Assembly (NCBI GenBank): GCA_023052935.1
Contig: CM041294.1
Span: 85,855,474-85,919,473, forward strand
Length of the DNA: 64,000 bases
From: Piezodorus guildinii
Taxonomy: Eukaryota > Arthropoda > Insecta > Hemiptera > Pentatomidae
Direction: 5' to 3'
In this document: piece by piece, positions 48,731 through 61,199 of the stretch
Position numbering within the stretch: the stretch's first letter is position 1
How the letters are laid out: every line of letters starts with the position of its first letter
The notes under the pieces: model-generated
What the model saw: the letters and a program-made list of their open reading frames with translations, nothing else
Told to the model about the DNA's origin: nothing
Databases searched by the model: none
Program-made: the position numbers and the translations under genes

Positions 48731-49109
48731 TTTTAATGGGACTTAATTTATCTGGACTCATTGAACAAAATAAATAATAGGGATGTTAAAAGGTTTGGTG
48801 AGTGATAAAAGCTCCAATATATGCATATTTTTAAAAATTCAATTTCGGATAGCGGATAATTGACAAAGAGGAAGCTGATAAATGCTATAACCCGGATATC
48901 TCGTGCTAACTAAATGGCACAACACAAACTAAACTTGCTTAATATATTGCCCTCTCTTTGAGCACTAACTTCATCAAAGCTGTCTATCGACGTCACATCT
49001 TCATTATCGATACTTAATTTGTTATACATGGTATATGTTTTATAGTTTCTGAATGCTCTATTCTACAAGGATATTGTGTGCTTTTGTGGTTCAGTGATTT
49101 TATTGTAAT

Positions 49110-50199
49110 TAGGGATTTGCAGATCCGGAAAAACTGGATCCGGCAATCCAATATTTTTCGGTTAACCCGATTTTGGCAAAATAGTGCAGTTTAACAAAGA
49201 GTACTTTAAATGCGTTACATTGGTGTACATGTGTGGTGGTGTCGTTCAACGCCGAATCAGTTCAGCGACATTCGTTCGCCTTGCGCAGACAATACTGTGT
49301 TTATTGTTTTGTCGGTGCTTCACCTAAATGTAAGTAAACAGATATTATATCTTGGATATACGCGAGCTATAGCACCCTATAAGTTGGCTGTAGAGGAACT
49401 TCTGAAACAACTCTTAAACATTTTTTATGCTACTCAAGTAATGACTCATTCAAGTGTTAAGGTAATGAATTATATTAAAAACTGCTTACAAATCTATTGA
49501 AATCAAGGAAGACTAAGCTAGTTTACTGCTCACGTCTTCCCTACTCCTCTTTCTCAGATAGCTCAAATAATTTATTAAGTTACTTTATAAAATCTTATAT
49601 AATTATCCTTGTTAATATTAAACTCAGGAATTGTGATAACAATAATTTTGGATTATTTGAGAATGCTAAAAATCACAAACAAGTCTTACATTTATGATAG
49701 ACAGTATCATATTTTGATGAATATCTAATAAATGGCATAATTATCACAATAATGATTTGTATTAGAAGTATAAATCTTTAATTATTCAACTGAAATAGTT
49801 GTTTCTAAAATATTATGTAAGTACTAATAACTTAGTATATAGTACCAAAAATCAATTTTGATTTTGAAAAAGGGTGGTAGAAAACAAATAGTCTTTATTT
49901 TAGCAAATGATAATAAATAGCCGAATGTTTTAGTAGCCATTAAAATTTTACTTGTTACCTAAACTACTAAACTTTAATTTTTTGCTCCATATCTAATACT
50001 AACATAACTTTTATTTTATAAACTTCCTATTATGACTACAATTATACTCGAATAACTCACTAACAGTTCATCTTGGACCAAAATGTGAAAATCAACCTGA
50101 TTTTGTCGAGCCATCCGAATCCGACCGGATCCGTCCGGATTGTTGAAATTTGGGACCGGATCCAGCCGGATTGAAAATGACGCCGGATTGCAATCCCTA
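49110..50199. mobile_element. hAT-like non-autonomous DNA transposon (1.09 kb)
   Basis: Terminal inverted repeats TAGGGATTTGCAGATCCGG (left) and, read inward from the right, TAGGGATTGCAATCCGG. Flanks ATTGTAAT (49102-49109) and TTTGTAAT (50200-50207) form an 8-bp TSD with one mismatch, the hAT hallmark. Subterminal CCGGAT/ATCCGG motifs are repeated several times near both ends, most densely at the right, and may be transposase-binding sites. A 96-codon frame at 49210-49500 has no recognisable hAT domain, so the element is probably non-autonomous. Confidence 0.75.
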
Positions 50200-50324
50200 T
50201 TTGTAATTTGATATAAAATACACATCTGAAGTTATTTTTTTCGTTAACCTTTCTTTAACTTCCAAAATAACAATTGACCAGGTTTATTTTTCATTAATCC
50301 TAAAAAATATTCACTAGTTAAAAC

Positions 50325-50840
50325 AATCTGGTGAGCGGACACATGACTTTTACTTACCTTCATTGTTAAAATCAATAGTTTTTTAATGCAGTGAAATATT
50401 TATTTATTGAGATATATTACAATTTGATACAAAATGAACAATAGTTATAGTATATGAGACCACATTTATACAATAATTTAATACAGTTAATGATGAAATA
50501 TATACGTAAGTGAAATTAAAAATGTTAAATAATTAATTACATTAAGTTTCAATTGAAAATTGTGTTTTATTAAATATTCTAGTTTCTTTTCTTTTTTAAT
50601 TTTTCATGAAGTTTTTCATAATATTTCACACTTAAATAAATCAGCCAATAAACTTCGATGACGAACACATACACACACACACACAAACACAGAACTTTTA
50701 GCGAGACTTGGTCATTTGGACAGGGAACACTCAAACATGTATTTATGTTTATAACTGGAATTCGAAAATTTTTACGATTGCAATACTTTCTCTTACTATA
50801 AATTTCATATCTATGTAGGTAATAGAAAGTAAAAAGTATT
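50325..50840 (-). mobile_element. element T copy, both ends with internal change
   Basis: Left: distal terminus (atctggtgagcggacacatg, acttaccttcattgttaaaa). Right: palindromic end (aacttttagcgagacttggt, atactttctcttactataaa). The middle (50400-50600) does not match T and may be another insertion. Confidence 0.6.
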
Positions 50841-50844
50841 AAGG

Positions 50845-51840
50845 AGAATAAAATATACAGTAATTTTTGCTGAAAACATATTGATATATATACAGGAGAA
50901 CAACTGAGCTACATAGAATACACCAATCTCCGGAATAAAACTCCGCTGAGACAAAGCATCCTTTGTGCGGACTTGAAATTAAGTTCGGGTCAAATCGCTT
51001 TGGTTTGCCGACTTCGGGCGAGCTTCCCAACTCTTGAGGCTTCAGTGGTTTCCCCCGCGTCTTGGATCTTATTGTGAAGGCAGTGGCTTATCGTGTCTTC
51101 TCGGAAGGACTTTGTCCAACTTGGATGTGGTACTTACATGTAAAGTTAGCTCGCACAGTCAAAAAGTTTAATTGTGTTTCAAGTTCGGAAGTGTGAGATA
51201 CTTAAAATGGCCGTGAATGAATTATCTCAAACCTTTTTCGTGCGATCCTTTATTCTCGAATAAAATAATTATCAAAATTAGGAGCTCTATACATCTTGAA
51301 GTTTTCCTTTGGGAAGCGTTGAAATTCTCTAACGGATATTTGATGACTTTTGATTAGTGTTGAAATTTACGTAAAATCTTTGTCGTAGCCTTCCATCTGT
51401 TCTTATTCCATTTTGAATGGTCACATTCACTTTTACCTCATCTATTAAATCGTTGTGTATACAAGTGGAGTTAAACCCTAAATCAATTAGTTAAATTTTA
51501 AAAAAACCAAACATAGTTTAATTTGAGAATTTTTTTTTAAAGTTATGTCTACAGAGCGATAACAATCCAGGCCTTGTCAGCACTAACATTGCCACTTAAT
51601 TAGCTCTTAGTTTATTGAGAATAATAAAAATCGACCTTTATACCCATGTTGCAAGACTTCAGGGCTAAAATACAAGGTAGTATTTGTTTATATAGAGCAA
51701 AAAATAAATATATTCAAAAACAAAAATATCTGAGAAAATAGCTAATAAGTAATTTTCATCCGTATTAAAATTAAAAGTGAATTTACTGTGTTTAAATAAG
51801 TATATCACATCATAGGTAATTAAGAATGTATATTAAAGAA
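50845..51840. other. no gene seen
   Basis: 50900-51240 is moderately GC-rich (acttgaaattaagttcgggt, tttgccgacttcgggcgagc) and unique here, but only a 63-codon minus frame is open. 51556-51600 resembles 31554-31600. Confidence 0.35.
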
Positions 51841-51845
51841 GTCAA

Positions 51846-52110
51846 GTGTGATGTAGTGGCTAGCAAATTACTTTGGGCATAGAAGGCTACTTTATATGCT
51901 CAAGGTAGCGGGTCCGAATCCTCTCAGGCACCAGTTTTTTACTAATATTTAGGTACCCACATTATAGTGGCTAAGTGTGCTTCAGCAAGGTCCACTACCC
52001 CTGGATTACTAACGGTTGAAATAATATAATAAATTATAATTCTGCCACAGCCTGAGTTTGAGCCTGTCACAGGTTAAATGCAACCTGCTGAACAAATAGA
52101 AAACAGTATA
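51846..52110 (+). mobile_element. tRNA-derived SINE, second type
   Basis: Head GTGATGTAGTGGCTAGCAAA with B-box-like CGGGTCCGAATCC at about 51910, then a body containing aattctgccacagcctgag, which recurs inverted near 61700. Confidence 0.5.
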
Positions 52111-52239
52111 AGTGATAAAAACGAATATTTTTATCTTTCTCCAACTAGCTAAGCTCAAGTGGTGAGAGAAGTTAGACATGTAAGTTCAACTTACATAAAC
52201 ATATATTTTTAAACAAATATATTTAAAAAAATTTATTTA

Positions 52240-52790
52240 TTGATATTTATTTTACAACTGTATAATAAAATACCTCTATTAAATGTGATACAAGATTATA
52301 CTGTCTTTCATGTGTAAGGATACTACCCCTTGGCGGATCTCCAAAAACTATACTAAACCAGAAGGTCTCGGGGTCATCTTCTTTTCAGATGCCTCGGAGG
52401 ATTATCAGGGATTGAAGAGGAAACAAGGATTGAAACTAGTGGGTTAGAGTGGGAATGTATTTATCATAAAAGGAGTGGTACCTGGTTCGGGCCAAGTCAG
52501 CAACATAGGGAACATTTAGGTCTTTATAGATGAGTTGATTCGTAAGAAAATAAGAAGCATTGAGGATTTTTCGAAGGATTTTTGATTGTAAGGATTGTAG
52601 ACAGGAAGAATCTGATGGTTTTGCAGCCCTAAAGCAGTGCTTCGTAAGTCCATTACGGCCTCATGACCGTCATGTTGATGAGTCTTTTGAAGTTAAGCGA
52701 AAGGTTTGAGCAGTAGGTGTTGAAGTACTCGAAAACGTCGGGCAGTTTCTTGTCGCTTCAGTCTTGTGTGAGAAAGTTTAATATAAACAA
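52240..52790 (-). pseudogene. Jockey family-2 ORF2 end and 3' UTR
   Basis: The minus strand preserves NLNVPYVADLARTRYHS-like and SSSIPDNPPRHLKRR-like segments in broken frames. The A-tail side (ttatttattgatatttattt) is at 52230-52260. Upstream to 52740 it reaches the LKRQ...RRFRVLQHLL region. Confidence 0.6.
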
Positions 52791-52872
52791 ATTTTTTAAA
52801 TGTAAAGTTATTTATTCATTTCATTCATTTATTTAACTATACAAAAATCTGTATTGTATCTTATTTCTTTTT

Positions 52873-52909
52873 AGCCCTAATAAACTCTGTGGGTCGAAAT
52901 GCTGGCTTC
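52873..52909 (+). ncRNA. degenerate hammerhead-like motif
   Basis: GCCCTAATAAACTCTGTGGGTCGAAATGCTGGC. The core is CTAATAA and GAAAT, so it is inactive by consensus. It is followed at 52948 by GGCCGCCATCC, the arm motif of the 12950/60040 subfamily. Confidence 0.35.
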
Positions 52910-53459
52910 AAAATTATTAATATGTAATTTTTTCGCTTATCATTAATTGGCCGCCATCCAAACTTTATAATTGTTCATATTATAGATATTAATAAAAAAC
53001 AGTATTTATATTAAATATTACGTCTATGTTTTGGGTCATCTTTCAGATCATTATTTCTTTCTCTTATAGGTAACATTTCTTTAGTTCCACTCGTTGTTAT
53101 CTCTAGTTTCCTGCTCTTGTTCTTTTTTCCTTTATATACCAAATAATTCTTCCTTGTCTCTAGTTGTATTATTTTTTATATTTTATTTTTAATAGCTGAG
53201 AACGGTTAAATTAAGTGAAAAGCATTTACATTTTTACCCTTCAGTTCATTATTCCTGCTCTTAAAGAATATTTAAATCATTGCTTTCTTAGAAGCTTTTA
53301 ACTCTTGGAATAAAATGCCGCTATTAATTTAATACTTAAGTGATGCCTCGACAAAGCTATCTTACCTGTTTTCTTATTTTTTAAATTTATAATGGAGGTT
53401 ATTTAAAATGGACCTTAAAAACGTCCTGTAATTATTGCTGATCTCATATTATATTTCTA

Positions 53460-53610
53460 TATATATATAAGGAGTACTGTAGCTTAGTGGTTGAGCGCTG
53501 GGCTGTCGATATCTAATCTGGGTTCGTAACCGGCTGTTAAGGGTAATTTATTTTTTATTTCAACCAAGGGTTGAATTTTCTAATGAAACATTAGGTCTAA
53601 CCAGCTCCAA
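53460..53610 (+). mobile_element. tRNA-like SINE, fourth type
   Basis: CTGTAGCTTAGTGGTTGAGC is an almost canonical A-box region, followed 35 nt later by GGGTTCGTAACCGG (B box). The 3' acceptor side does not close as a tRNA and a non-tRNA body follows. 52990-53450 and 53620-54900 show no gene. Confidence 0.5.
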
Positions 53611-54923
53611 TGATCGAAAATATAATACAACAAAATATTTTACATTTTATTTTTTTATATTTTATACTTCAGTTACCATAGACCCATTGATCCTTTCTAG
53701 AATATAATAAAATCGTTGGAAGTACAAATAATTTAAGTATTTTTGAAGTTATTGATGTTTAAAATTTATGTAAATACTAACATTATATAAAAAACATATG
53801 AGTGTATTTTAACTATTATGTATTTAAATTAAGCTGTATTAATACTTTGTACTGAGTTTGCGACATATTGTGTATTTTCATTTATAGGAAGTCTATAAAA
53901 AGGGATAGAATTATTACTTGGAAATACGACGAATATATTTTTAAGTTTAACTTTAATTGACAGCCTGGCATTTTTTTTTTAAATTTTTTCTTGAGAAAAA
54001 TACTTTATTAATCATCAGGCCGACCCAGTCACAAAAAGGTGGGTTTCTACTTTTCAAACTTTAGGAAGTTTCAAATATTTTTTTTTTAAATTTCAATCAA
54101 ACATTTTATTGAGAATATATATACAACTCAAATTTTTTAATCTAAATTTTTAGAATTATAACAAATTCACAACGTTACGTACGTAATATTACTCTACATG
54201 CACACTTTCACATGCCAACAGTCAACGAACTGATTCGGTCCCTTTACAAACGTATTTACTGAACATATTTACGGACGATTACTAAAAATATAAAATATTT
54301 ATAAAAAATATATTTGAAACAAAAATGCTAAATCAGATATCTTCTCATTTGATATTTTCTGTTTTGGAATTTTTTAATTCTGGCCTTCAAGAACCTGAAT
54401 TCCAAAAGTAAAATTATGATTATATACCTGCTTAAGTGGCGAACTTGGATTTCTAACTCCTGCGATTAACTGCTCCAGATATCGCATAATTTTTTTTGCC
54501 CTCAGGAAAGACTTTCACGAAGGTTTAAGAAATATTATTTTTGATATCAAGCTTAAGTAATAGCAGATTTAGAAGTTATAGAATTATATTTTTTGAAAGG
54601 AGGTCAATCTTGAGTCATATTTTAAGTTGGTATTTTCCTTATATTGTTGATTTCGTACAAGCTAAGATTATTATATCTTTTTGATGGGGAGTTTTTTTGC
54701 ATAGTAAACAATGTTTAAAATTCCATAGTGAAAAATATCGTATTCTATGATACGTATATTATTTTTTAAATTATAAAAAAAAAAAAAAATATGTTATTAA
54801 GTTCATTAAATTGAACTCAATATGATATAGATTGCCTACTTATTCTTGCTTCATTTTATTATTTTAATAATTTATATTTTTAATATTTACTCTTCGTACG
54901 ATTTTTTAGGTTTAATGAAAATA

Positions 54924-55960
54924 ATCTGGTGTACGCAAGGCACTATTATTACTTACCGTCGTGGTTAAAATATATTTAAGAACTTTTAAATTAGGTTACA
55001 GATTGAAAAAGGTTAAAAAATCACACCGAGTTTCGATAGAAACATGTTTTATTTTAAATAATCTGTTGTATTGTTATATTCAACAATCACCGAGGTGTAT
55101 GCCCTATTTTTCACTTTACCTTCAATAACTTTGTATATAAAGATATATTTTTTTAAAATCGTTAGCTTTTCAAATGTATATTATACATCTATATTACTGT
55201 TTTTGTGTATGCAAAAACAAAAAATAGACTCTTTTTTCCTTTAGTTGGTTATCAAATTCGCTCAATTTGTTTATTTAGCCACTGTTTTATTAATTCTAAT
55301 AAGATGATAGTTATATTTATTTATTTTTTTTTTTTTTTATTCTAACACATTAAAAGTACTTCAGAGGAAGACAATTTATAAATTCTACATTTAAGCTCTG
55401 TCAGACCATTTCAATTTAAATGAAAACTCCGTGATATATCTATTTAATTTTAGATCGATATGCCGAGTTTGATCAAAATCGTTTGGGCTATTTTGAGAAA
55501 ATCGTAAAAAAGTGCTAAATGCGTAGCATAAAGTGGCTCTTCTGGTTAGCTGATTTTGATAAAATAAAGTTAAGTAAAATCTCAGGCATATAAGCTGCTT
55601 ACATATAAAATTTCAGTTTCATACAAAATATAGTTTTCGACCTATACTGATGATATTAAGGTCCATTTCACGTGTATGATATGTATGATAGATCGATATA
55701 GCGAGTTTGAACAAAATCGTTAGAGCCATTTCCGGAGAATCATAAAAACAAAAGCTTCATGCATAGTGGCTCTTCTGGTTCGCTGAATTTGATAAAACCG
55801 TTTCTGTACCATCTCTGGGATATATACTTATAAAATATGAAATTTTAATTTTTACAAATGATAGTTTTCGAGCTAGACTTACCACATAAACACACACGGA
55901 CTGTTTGCGGGATTTGGTCATTAGACTCAAACGTGTATTTCTGTAGTTATAGAATGAGAC
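54924..55960 (-). mobile_element. element T copy, near full length
   Basis: From the distal terminus (aatctggtgtacgcaaggca) through all internal landmarks, including a partial internal duplication of the agtggctcttctggtt segment (55530 and 55765), to gtttgcgggatttggtcatt. The palindrome itself is missing. Confidence 0.7.
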
Positions 55961-55980
55961 TTAACTTATAAATAATATAC

Positions 55981-56345
55981 TGTAATTATTAATAACTTCC
56001 TTTTCTATACCTGAGGGTTACCCATAAACCTAGAAAAGACTGACCAAGTACCGACAAAGAACACATACCTGTACTTAGGACACAGTACCCTACACCTGGA
56101 AGCACTTTCTTTGTGGTACCCATGCCGCCTCCTTATCCCCTCTAAAATTCCTGGCTATATATACCCTAGGATCCTCAAAACTCTTTACTCTAGTTGTAAC
56201 ATTTACTTGTGTCACACTCATAGTACACTTGTAGTCACCCAAACTCCTCAGCACAGTGTATTGTAGTCAGAATATGTATTATGTTCTCATAATAAAAGTA
56301 ATATATAAATATCTTCACTGTGTGTGATTCATTAACTACGTTAAA
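55981..56345 (+). other. candidate solo LTR or promoter-like segment
   Basis: Starts TGTAATTATT, has a TATA box (TATATATA, 56156-56163), AATAAA at 56291-56296 and a GT-rich stretch after it, the order expected in an LTR. GC content is higher than the surroundings. No TSD or ACA end was identified. Confidence 0.3.
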
Positions 56346-56749
56346 AATTCAGATTAAAGGCTCTATTTTCTCTCATATTTGTTTCTGAAACATCATGAAA
56401 TATCAGTTGATGAAACGAAAGCCTGCGAAGATGTACGTACTAACATTCTGGTTGCGGCGCACGTTCAAAATTAGTCTCCTGTCCTGTTCTTATAGCTCTC
56501 GGATCATATCTTCTAATAGCTTTATATCTATATTAATGTCCGTAATTTTGTTTTATTTTCCAGAGCTTATGATGTTTTTATATCAATTTATTCTCTTTTA
56601 TAATTAAAAATCTGGTGCGCGAATTATTAATTAAATAATTATTATTTATTAAATAAATTATAGCACTATATTGAGGACGTATAGTTGACTGTTAAAATTA
56701 TCGTTGGTAAAAATAATCGGGAGTAGTTTTTTTAAATATTTTAATTTTG

Positions 56750-56786
56750 TCGACGTTTCGGCTCAAACTTGTAAGCCATCGTTAGG
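56750..56786 (-). ncRNA. degenerate hammerhead-like motif
   Basis: Minus strand: CCCTAACGATGGCTT...TGAGCCGAAACGTCGAC. CUGANGA is CTAACGA (G5 to A), the rest of the core (GAAACGTC) is intact, and GGCT/AGCC still pair. Related to the copy at 16799. Confidence 0.4.
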
Positions 56787-56999
56787 GCTACAAACATCAG
56801 AACGAAAGAGTTACAAACGAATATGGTAATGAAAAATTATAAATGTAGTGAAAATGATAAAACAAATATATAGAAATAGACATAAATATTCTAGATACCT
56901 ATAATGATAGATAATATGATAAACTATATGATTATGATAAGTATGAAATAAAAACTTTAGTCTTAAATATAGAGATAAAATCATATTTTATCTTACAAA

Positions 57000-57645
57000 T
57001 ATTCATATCTTAGATAATATTTTTTCTTAAAATCAATTTAAGAACTATTAAATAAACTTGATGTTAAAAACACTTTTAAGTAAATTTAAAGAAGATTATT
57101 CAGTTTCTTAGGAACCATATGATTTAGATCAAATTATATAACAACATTAAATTGTTACGTACTATTATAAACAATAAGTTTGTGCCCTATTCTTCACTTA
57201 TCATTACCTTTTACTACTGTGTATATAAGATAATATTTTTTTTTCTAAAATCTTAAGCTTTCCAACTGTATATTATATATCTTTGTTACTGTTCACATGT
57301 TCAAAAAACCCAAAACTACCTTATAAATAATTTTGATCTTTTTCCTTCCGTTGGTTATCAAATTTGTTCAACTTTTATATTTAACCAATTTTCTTCAATG
57401 ATTAGAAGAATTTAGGTTAATTTTTTCTAAACCACCAAATTAAAAGTAATTTAGAGTAATTAAATTTTAAACAACAGCATTCAAGCCCTGTCAGCTTATT
57501 TCAATCAGAATAAAACCTACATGATATAAAGGCATATTTTTTCATCGATATAGAGAGTTTATCATAATCGATGTTTTAAGAAAATCTTAAAAAAAAAGGT
57601 GCAAAAAACGGATGTCATAAAGTGGTTGGTTCGCTTTTAATATAG
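57000..57645 (-). mobile_element. element T copy
   Basis: Reverse-complement T landmarks: aaattgttacgtactattat, taagctttccaactgtatat, tcaagccctgtcagcttatt, ataaagtggttggttcgctt. Ends decayed. Confidence 0.65.
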
Positions 57646-57649
57646 TTTG

Positions 57650-59000
57650 TATAGCTACAAGCTTAAGAAAAAGAAACAAAAACTTTTTTTTTTTTTACTT
57701 TATAGATCAATAAATATATCTAATGAAATTTAATTGCTTATGTACCTTTCATAGTACGGTCCTAAACTTTTGTCTATCATGTGGTATTTTAAAGCTGTAA
57801 AAATGTGTATGTTTTAATGTTAATATTTTTATATTGAAAAAAATAACACGCACTTTTTTGTTATTTACCTTGTTGTGTTTTAAGAAAACATTCTGCATAG
57901 CTCTAGTCAAAATTATGGTGTTTAGAATATTAATAAAATTGTAATGGCACATTTATTTTTTGTTATAGCCTGAAAAATGTTAAAAAATCTTATAATAATA
58001 TAATAAATATCTTGATAGCAAATTGACTTCGAAAGCTATATATTTTGAATATTATACATAGGTAATTCTGTTCTGGATTTCTTAATACTGCATAATAGGT
58101 AATTATAGGAAGTGAAATTGCTTCTAAGTAATATTCTGTTTATGACTTGCTTTCTACTATATAATAATAACTTTCATAAATTAGGTTAAGTAGGTATATT
58201 ATTGCTTATGTAATGGTAGGCCTACATCTAACTTAACTAATTATATTATAATTAGAAAGGTATATAGGTTAGTGAAAGTAGAAAGATAGTTTATTATACT
58301 GTAATAATTAATTCTATCTACATATTTTGTATTCGCTCATATCAGAAAATATCTGACAATAAGCAAACGTTCTAGAGAAAGTATAGGGAAGGAAAGTATC
58401 TAGTAGCTGTTGTTTTTAGGCTTTAATTTTGAAGAGTAGGTCCCTCGTCCATTTTCTTTTCTGCCTTATATCAGGCATTTTATCTATTGACATGTAGTTT
58501 ATAAGCCTTTTGTCGTGTTCGTTTAGTTTGCTATGAAAACGCGAAAAGTTAGTTCGTATGTGTTATGACCAGGATATTCCACTTCAAAGTTACTTAAAAG
58601 GACGCCAGGCTGGTTATCCAAGATATAGATAGCTTCATCCAAAATTTGAAATAAATAAGAAAACTTAAAAATGGTACATACCCTGTTATGAAATAAGGTA
58701 ATTTGCTTTTCCAGCTAGGCTCAGGCGAGAAAGGCTGGCTGGCTTAGTTTTTTCTGGCATGCAATGCAACTATCAAAATCAACTACTACTTTTAATATCT
58801 TTTATTAATTCTCTACAAAATCAAACAAAATGCAATTACTACCGTGCAAAAAAAAATTAATATCTGTACAATATTAAAATATTTACAATACCTACAAAAT
58901 GGGATGTATATTAGTTATAGCATTAGAAACAATAAAAGGGGTGTAACATTAAGGAAAAAAAAGACAAGGAAAGATAGGTAAGGTATAAGGTACCATGGAA
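57650..59000. other. no gene seen
   Basis: AT-rich. 58440-58640 is unique and slightly GC-richer; its minus strand has a short frame (VLLSNFEVEYPGHNTYELTF) without recognised homology. Confidence 0.35.
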
Positions 59001-59006
59001 GGTAAT

Positions 59007-59009
<3 letters not shown>

Positions 59010-59043
<34 letters not shown>
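59010..59043. repeat. (CT)n microsatellite
   Basis: About 17 CT units. Confidence 0.95.
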
Positions 59044-59045
<2 letters not shown>

Positions 59046-59162
59046 GTCTCTAGTTACAAAGGGCAGGTTCTGCTAACCGGTGCAGACAACCGCGACCGGT
59101 TACAGTGTTGGTCAACTGTTTTGTTATTTTGAGGCCGTATGTAGGGTTATGTTGTTAAAGTA

Positions 59163-59992
59163 GCACAGTGGGCAAAGTCACCAATTTAGATGGACAAAAG
59201 TCATGTCAAAAGTTTGGGATTTTTCAGTGCTTCACCTTTTTATTATTAGTTGGCAAAACCCTTTATACTAATATTTCCCGCCATAGCGTGTTTACAAATA
59301 AATAATAAATGAATGAATCATTCCTGTTCACACAAGTGCCTAATAACCGGCAGTGGGATTATCTTTATTTGATAGCCATTTATTGTGTTCAAGGTGTATT
59401 TAGAGCAAAGTTTTTTTGCTTTTAATTAACAATGGACATTGCTGAGACTGGTAAGACATTATATTTCCAAACTCGTTATTGAATATACATTGCAATCTCA
59501 CCTGTAGGGTTAATTTAGCAGTTTGTAAATGTATGCCCTTATTCAATAACGAAGAACTATATAACCCCCAAGTTTCCCCATGGATTTGTTCTGCTAATCC
59601 TTCAGTCTTTAGATATTACAAAGAATTTTTGCGTTTTGAGTGATGCATAATTTTTTTCAGAACAACACTCAAAATCAAAAGTTCAAAAATCTATAGTTTC
59701 AAGAATTTCCTAAATCATTTAAAACACACCAATTAGCAGGTTTTAGCAACTCCGAGCCATAATTAGATTTTTTGTATTATTTTTCCCGTATTATGGGACT
59801 TCGAACGTTAAATATAGGAAAGTTTTAGATTTTAGCTAACAAAATAGATGTTTGACCACTGTGCGCTCGTCAATGATGTCAGAAAATTAATTAGTTTTTA
59901 TAATTTTTTTCCGTAATCTGGTACCCTAAAGGTTAAATAAAGACAAATTTCAGAATGTTGTCCACCTAAATCGCTCATATTGCCCACTGTGC
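59163..59992. mobile_element. unclassified inverted-repeat DNA element (about 830 bp)
   Basis: Ends GCACAGTGGGCAA (59163-59175) and TTGCCCACTGTGC (59980-59992) are exact 13-bp inverted repeats. Homology continues inward (AATTTAGATGGACAA versus GATTTAGGTGGACAA). No transposase ORF, so probably a MITE. No convincing TSD directly outside the repeats. Confidence 0.55.
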
Positions 59993-60039
59993 GCCGTATA
60001 TAAGTCTTACATTTTTTGATTGAAATGATTATAGTTTTT

Positions 60040-60132
60040 CTGGAAGGAATTAGTCCGGGTGGCGGTCACTAAAATGACCGCCATCCGGACTAATTCCTTC
60101 CAGTAATTCTCAACGGTCAATTAATTACATCC
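60040..60132 (+). mobile_element. hairpin-only derivative of the hammerhead element, 15-bp TSD
   Basis: Exact direct repeats ATGATTATAGTTTTT at 60025-60039 and 60133-60147 bound a 93-bp insertion. It consists of a 29-bp stem (60040-60068 / 60075-60103, one mismatch) with a 6-nt loop, plus a 29-nt 3' extension ending ATTAATTACATCC. Both termini match the 263-bp element at 12950-13212, but the hammerhead centre is missing. Confidence 0.7.
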
Positions 60133-60494
60133 ATGATTATAGTTTTTGTATGTGAGTATTTTTTGCGGAATCATGAATCTATGAAGCATTAGTCGATATG
60201 GTTTTAAGTAGGTATATGTATTAATTTTCTTTCTAATTTTAAATTTTGAATCTTTAGATAGAAGATATTATTAGTACTTTTATCGCTGGTTGAGAGTCTT
60301 TGTTTTAATCTTGACATTCGGGCCCCAAGACATCCTTCGGTTGAATGTTAGTCCTACGTAACTGAGTGTGAGGAATTAGGTTTTTGCCGGTAAAAATTGG
60401 TGGGCAGTGTTTCTTGGAAGTGTGAACGTTACATATTTAGACTTGTTTATGATTTTCTTAGATATAAAAAAAAAATATACTTGTTAATTTGGAA

Positions 60495-61190
60495 CCTGCA
60501 TACTAAACGACAAGAACTTAATCGACGATTTGGCCAATGATACAGACTTCTGAACAGAAATCCTAGACGAAATTCTATCGAAAACAAACTGCTAATATAC
60601 AAGACAGTACTGAAGCCTATCTGGACCTACGGAATTGAGCTTTGGGGGCAGCCAAATTTTCTAACATCAAACCCATTCAATACTTCCAATCCAAAGTCCT
60701 CGAACAATAGAAAATGCTCCTTTTTATGTTACTACCATACCTTACCCGCGACCTAAATTCCATTTATTTAAGTCCTTATATCATCAAAATTCTCCAAATT
60801 CCATTAGAACCTTATCCATCACCGAATCCGCTAGCTCAATCCCTATCCAGCCCATACACTCCTTACCATCCCCCTAGAAGGTTGAAACGGCAAGACTTCT
60901 TGTAAACATGTATATTGGAGTTATAGCATTGGCTAGATTCTCCACTCACGTGATGTATGCTTGAGGAAATTGTATATAGGTATGAGAGACATTTGTATAT
61001 ATTCTTATTGATTCTGTTTTGTATATTGTATTATTATTTTATAAATTTATGTTTTTTATATATTGTGTGAATGTAGTATGAATGCTGTAGTTGATCACTA
61101 TTAAAACTGACCTAATTAGGACATCTTGTAATATTACTCAATACAATTTTTTCTAGAAATTAAAGTTAATATTTGTTCATAAAAAATAGA
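60495..61190 (+). pseudogene. truncated relative of the complete Jockey element
   Basis: Encodes RQELNRRFGQ, YRLLNRNPR, ENKLLIYKTVLKPIWTYGIE and, in shifted frames, LIPSKFSKFH/NPLAQSLSS/PRRLKRQ-like ends as in 8461-11145. The 3' UTR shares ttggctagattctccactca and gtgtgaatgtagtatg. It has Trp at the codon that is TAG in the complete element. Several frameshifts. Confidence 0.8.
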
Positions 61191-61199
61191 TTAATTTAA

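Noticed and set aside
53460..53535. Possible tRNA gene with near-canonical A and B boxes
   Set aside because: Acceptor and anticodon stems do not close, and a longer non-tRNA body follows, so SINE is the better call.
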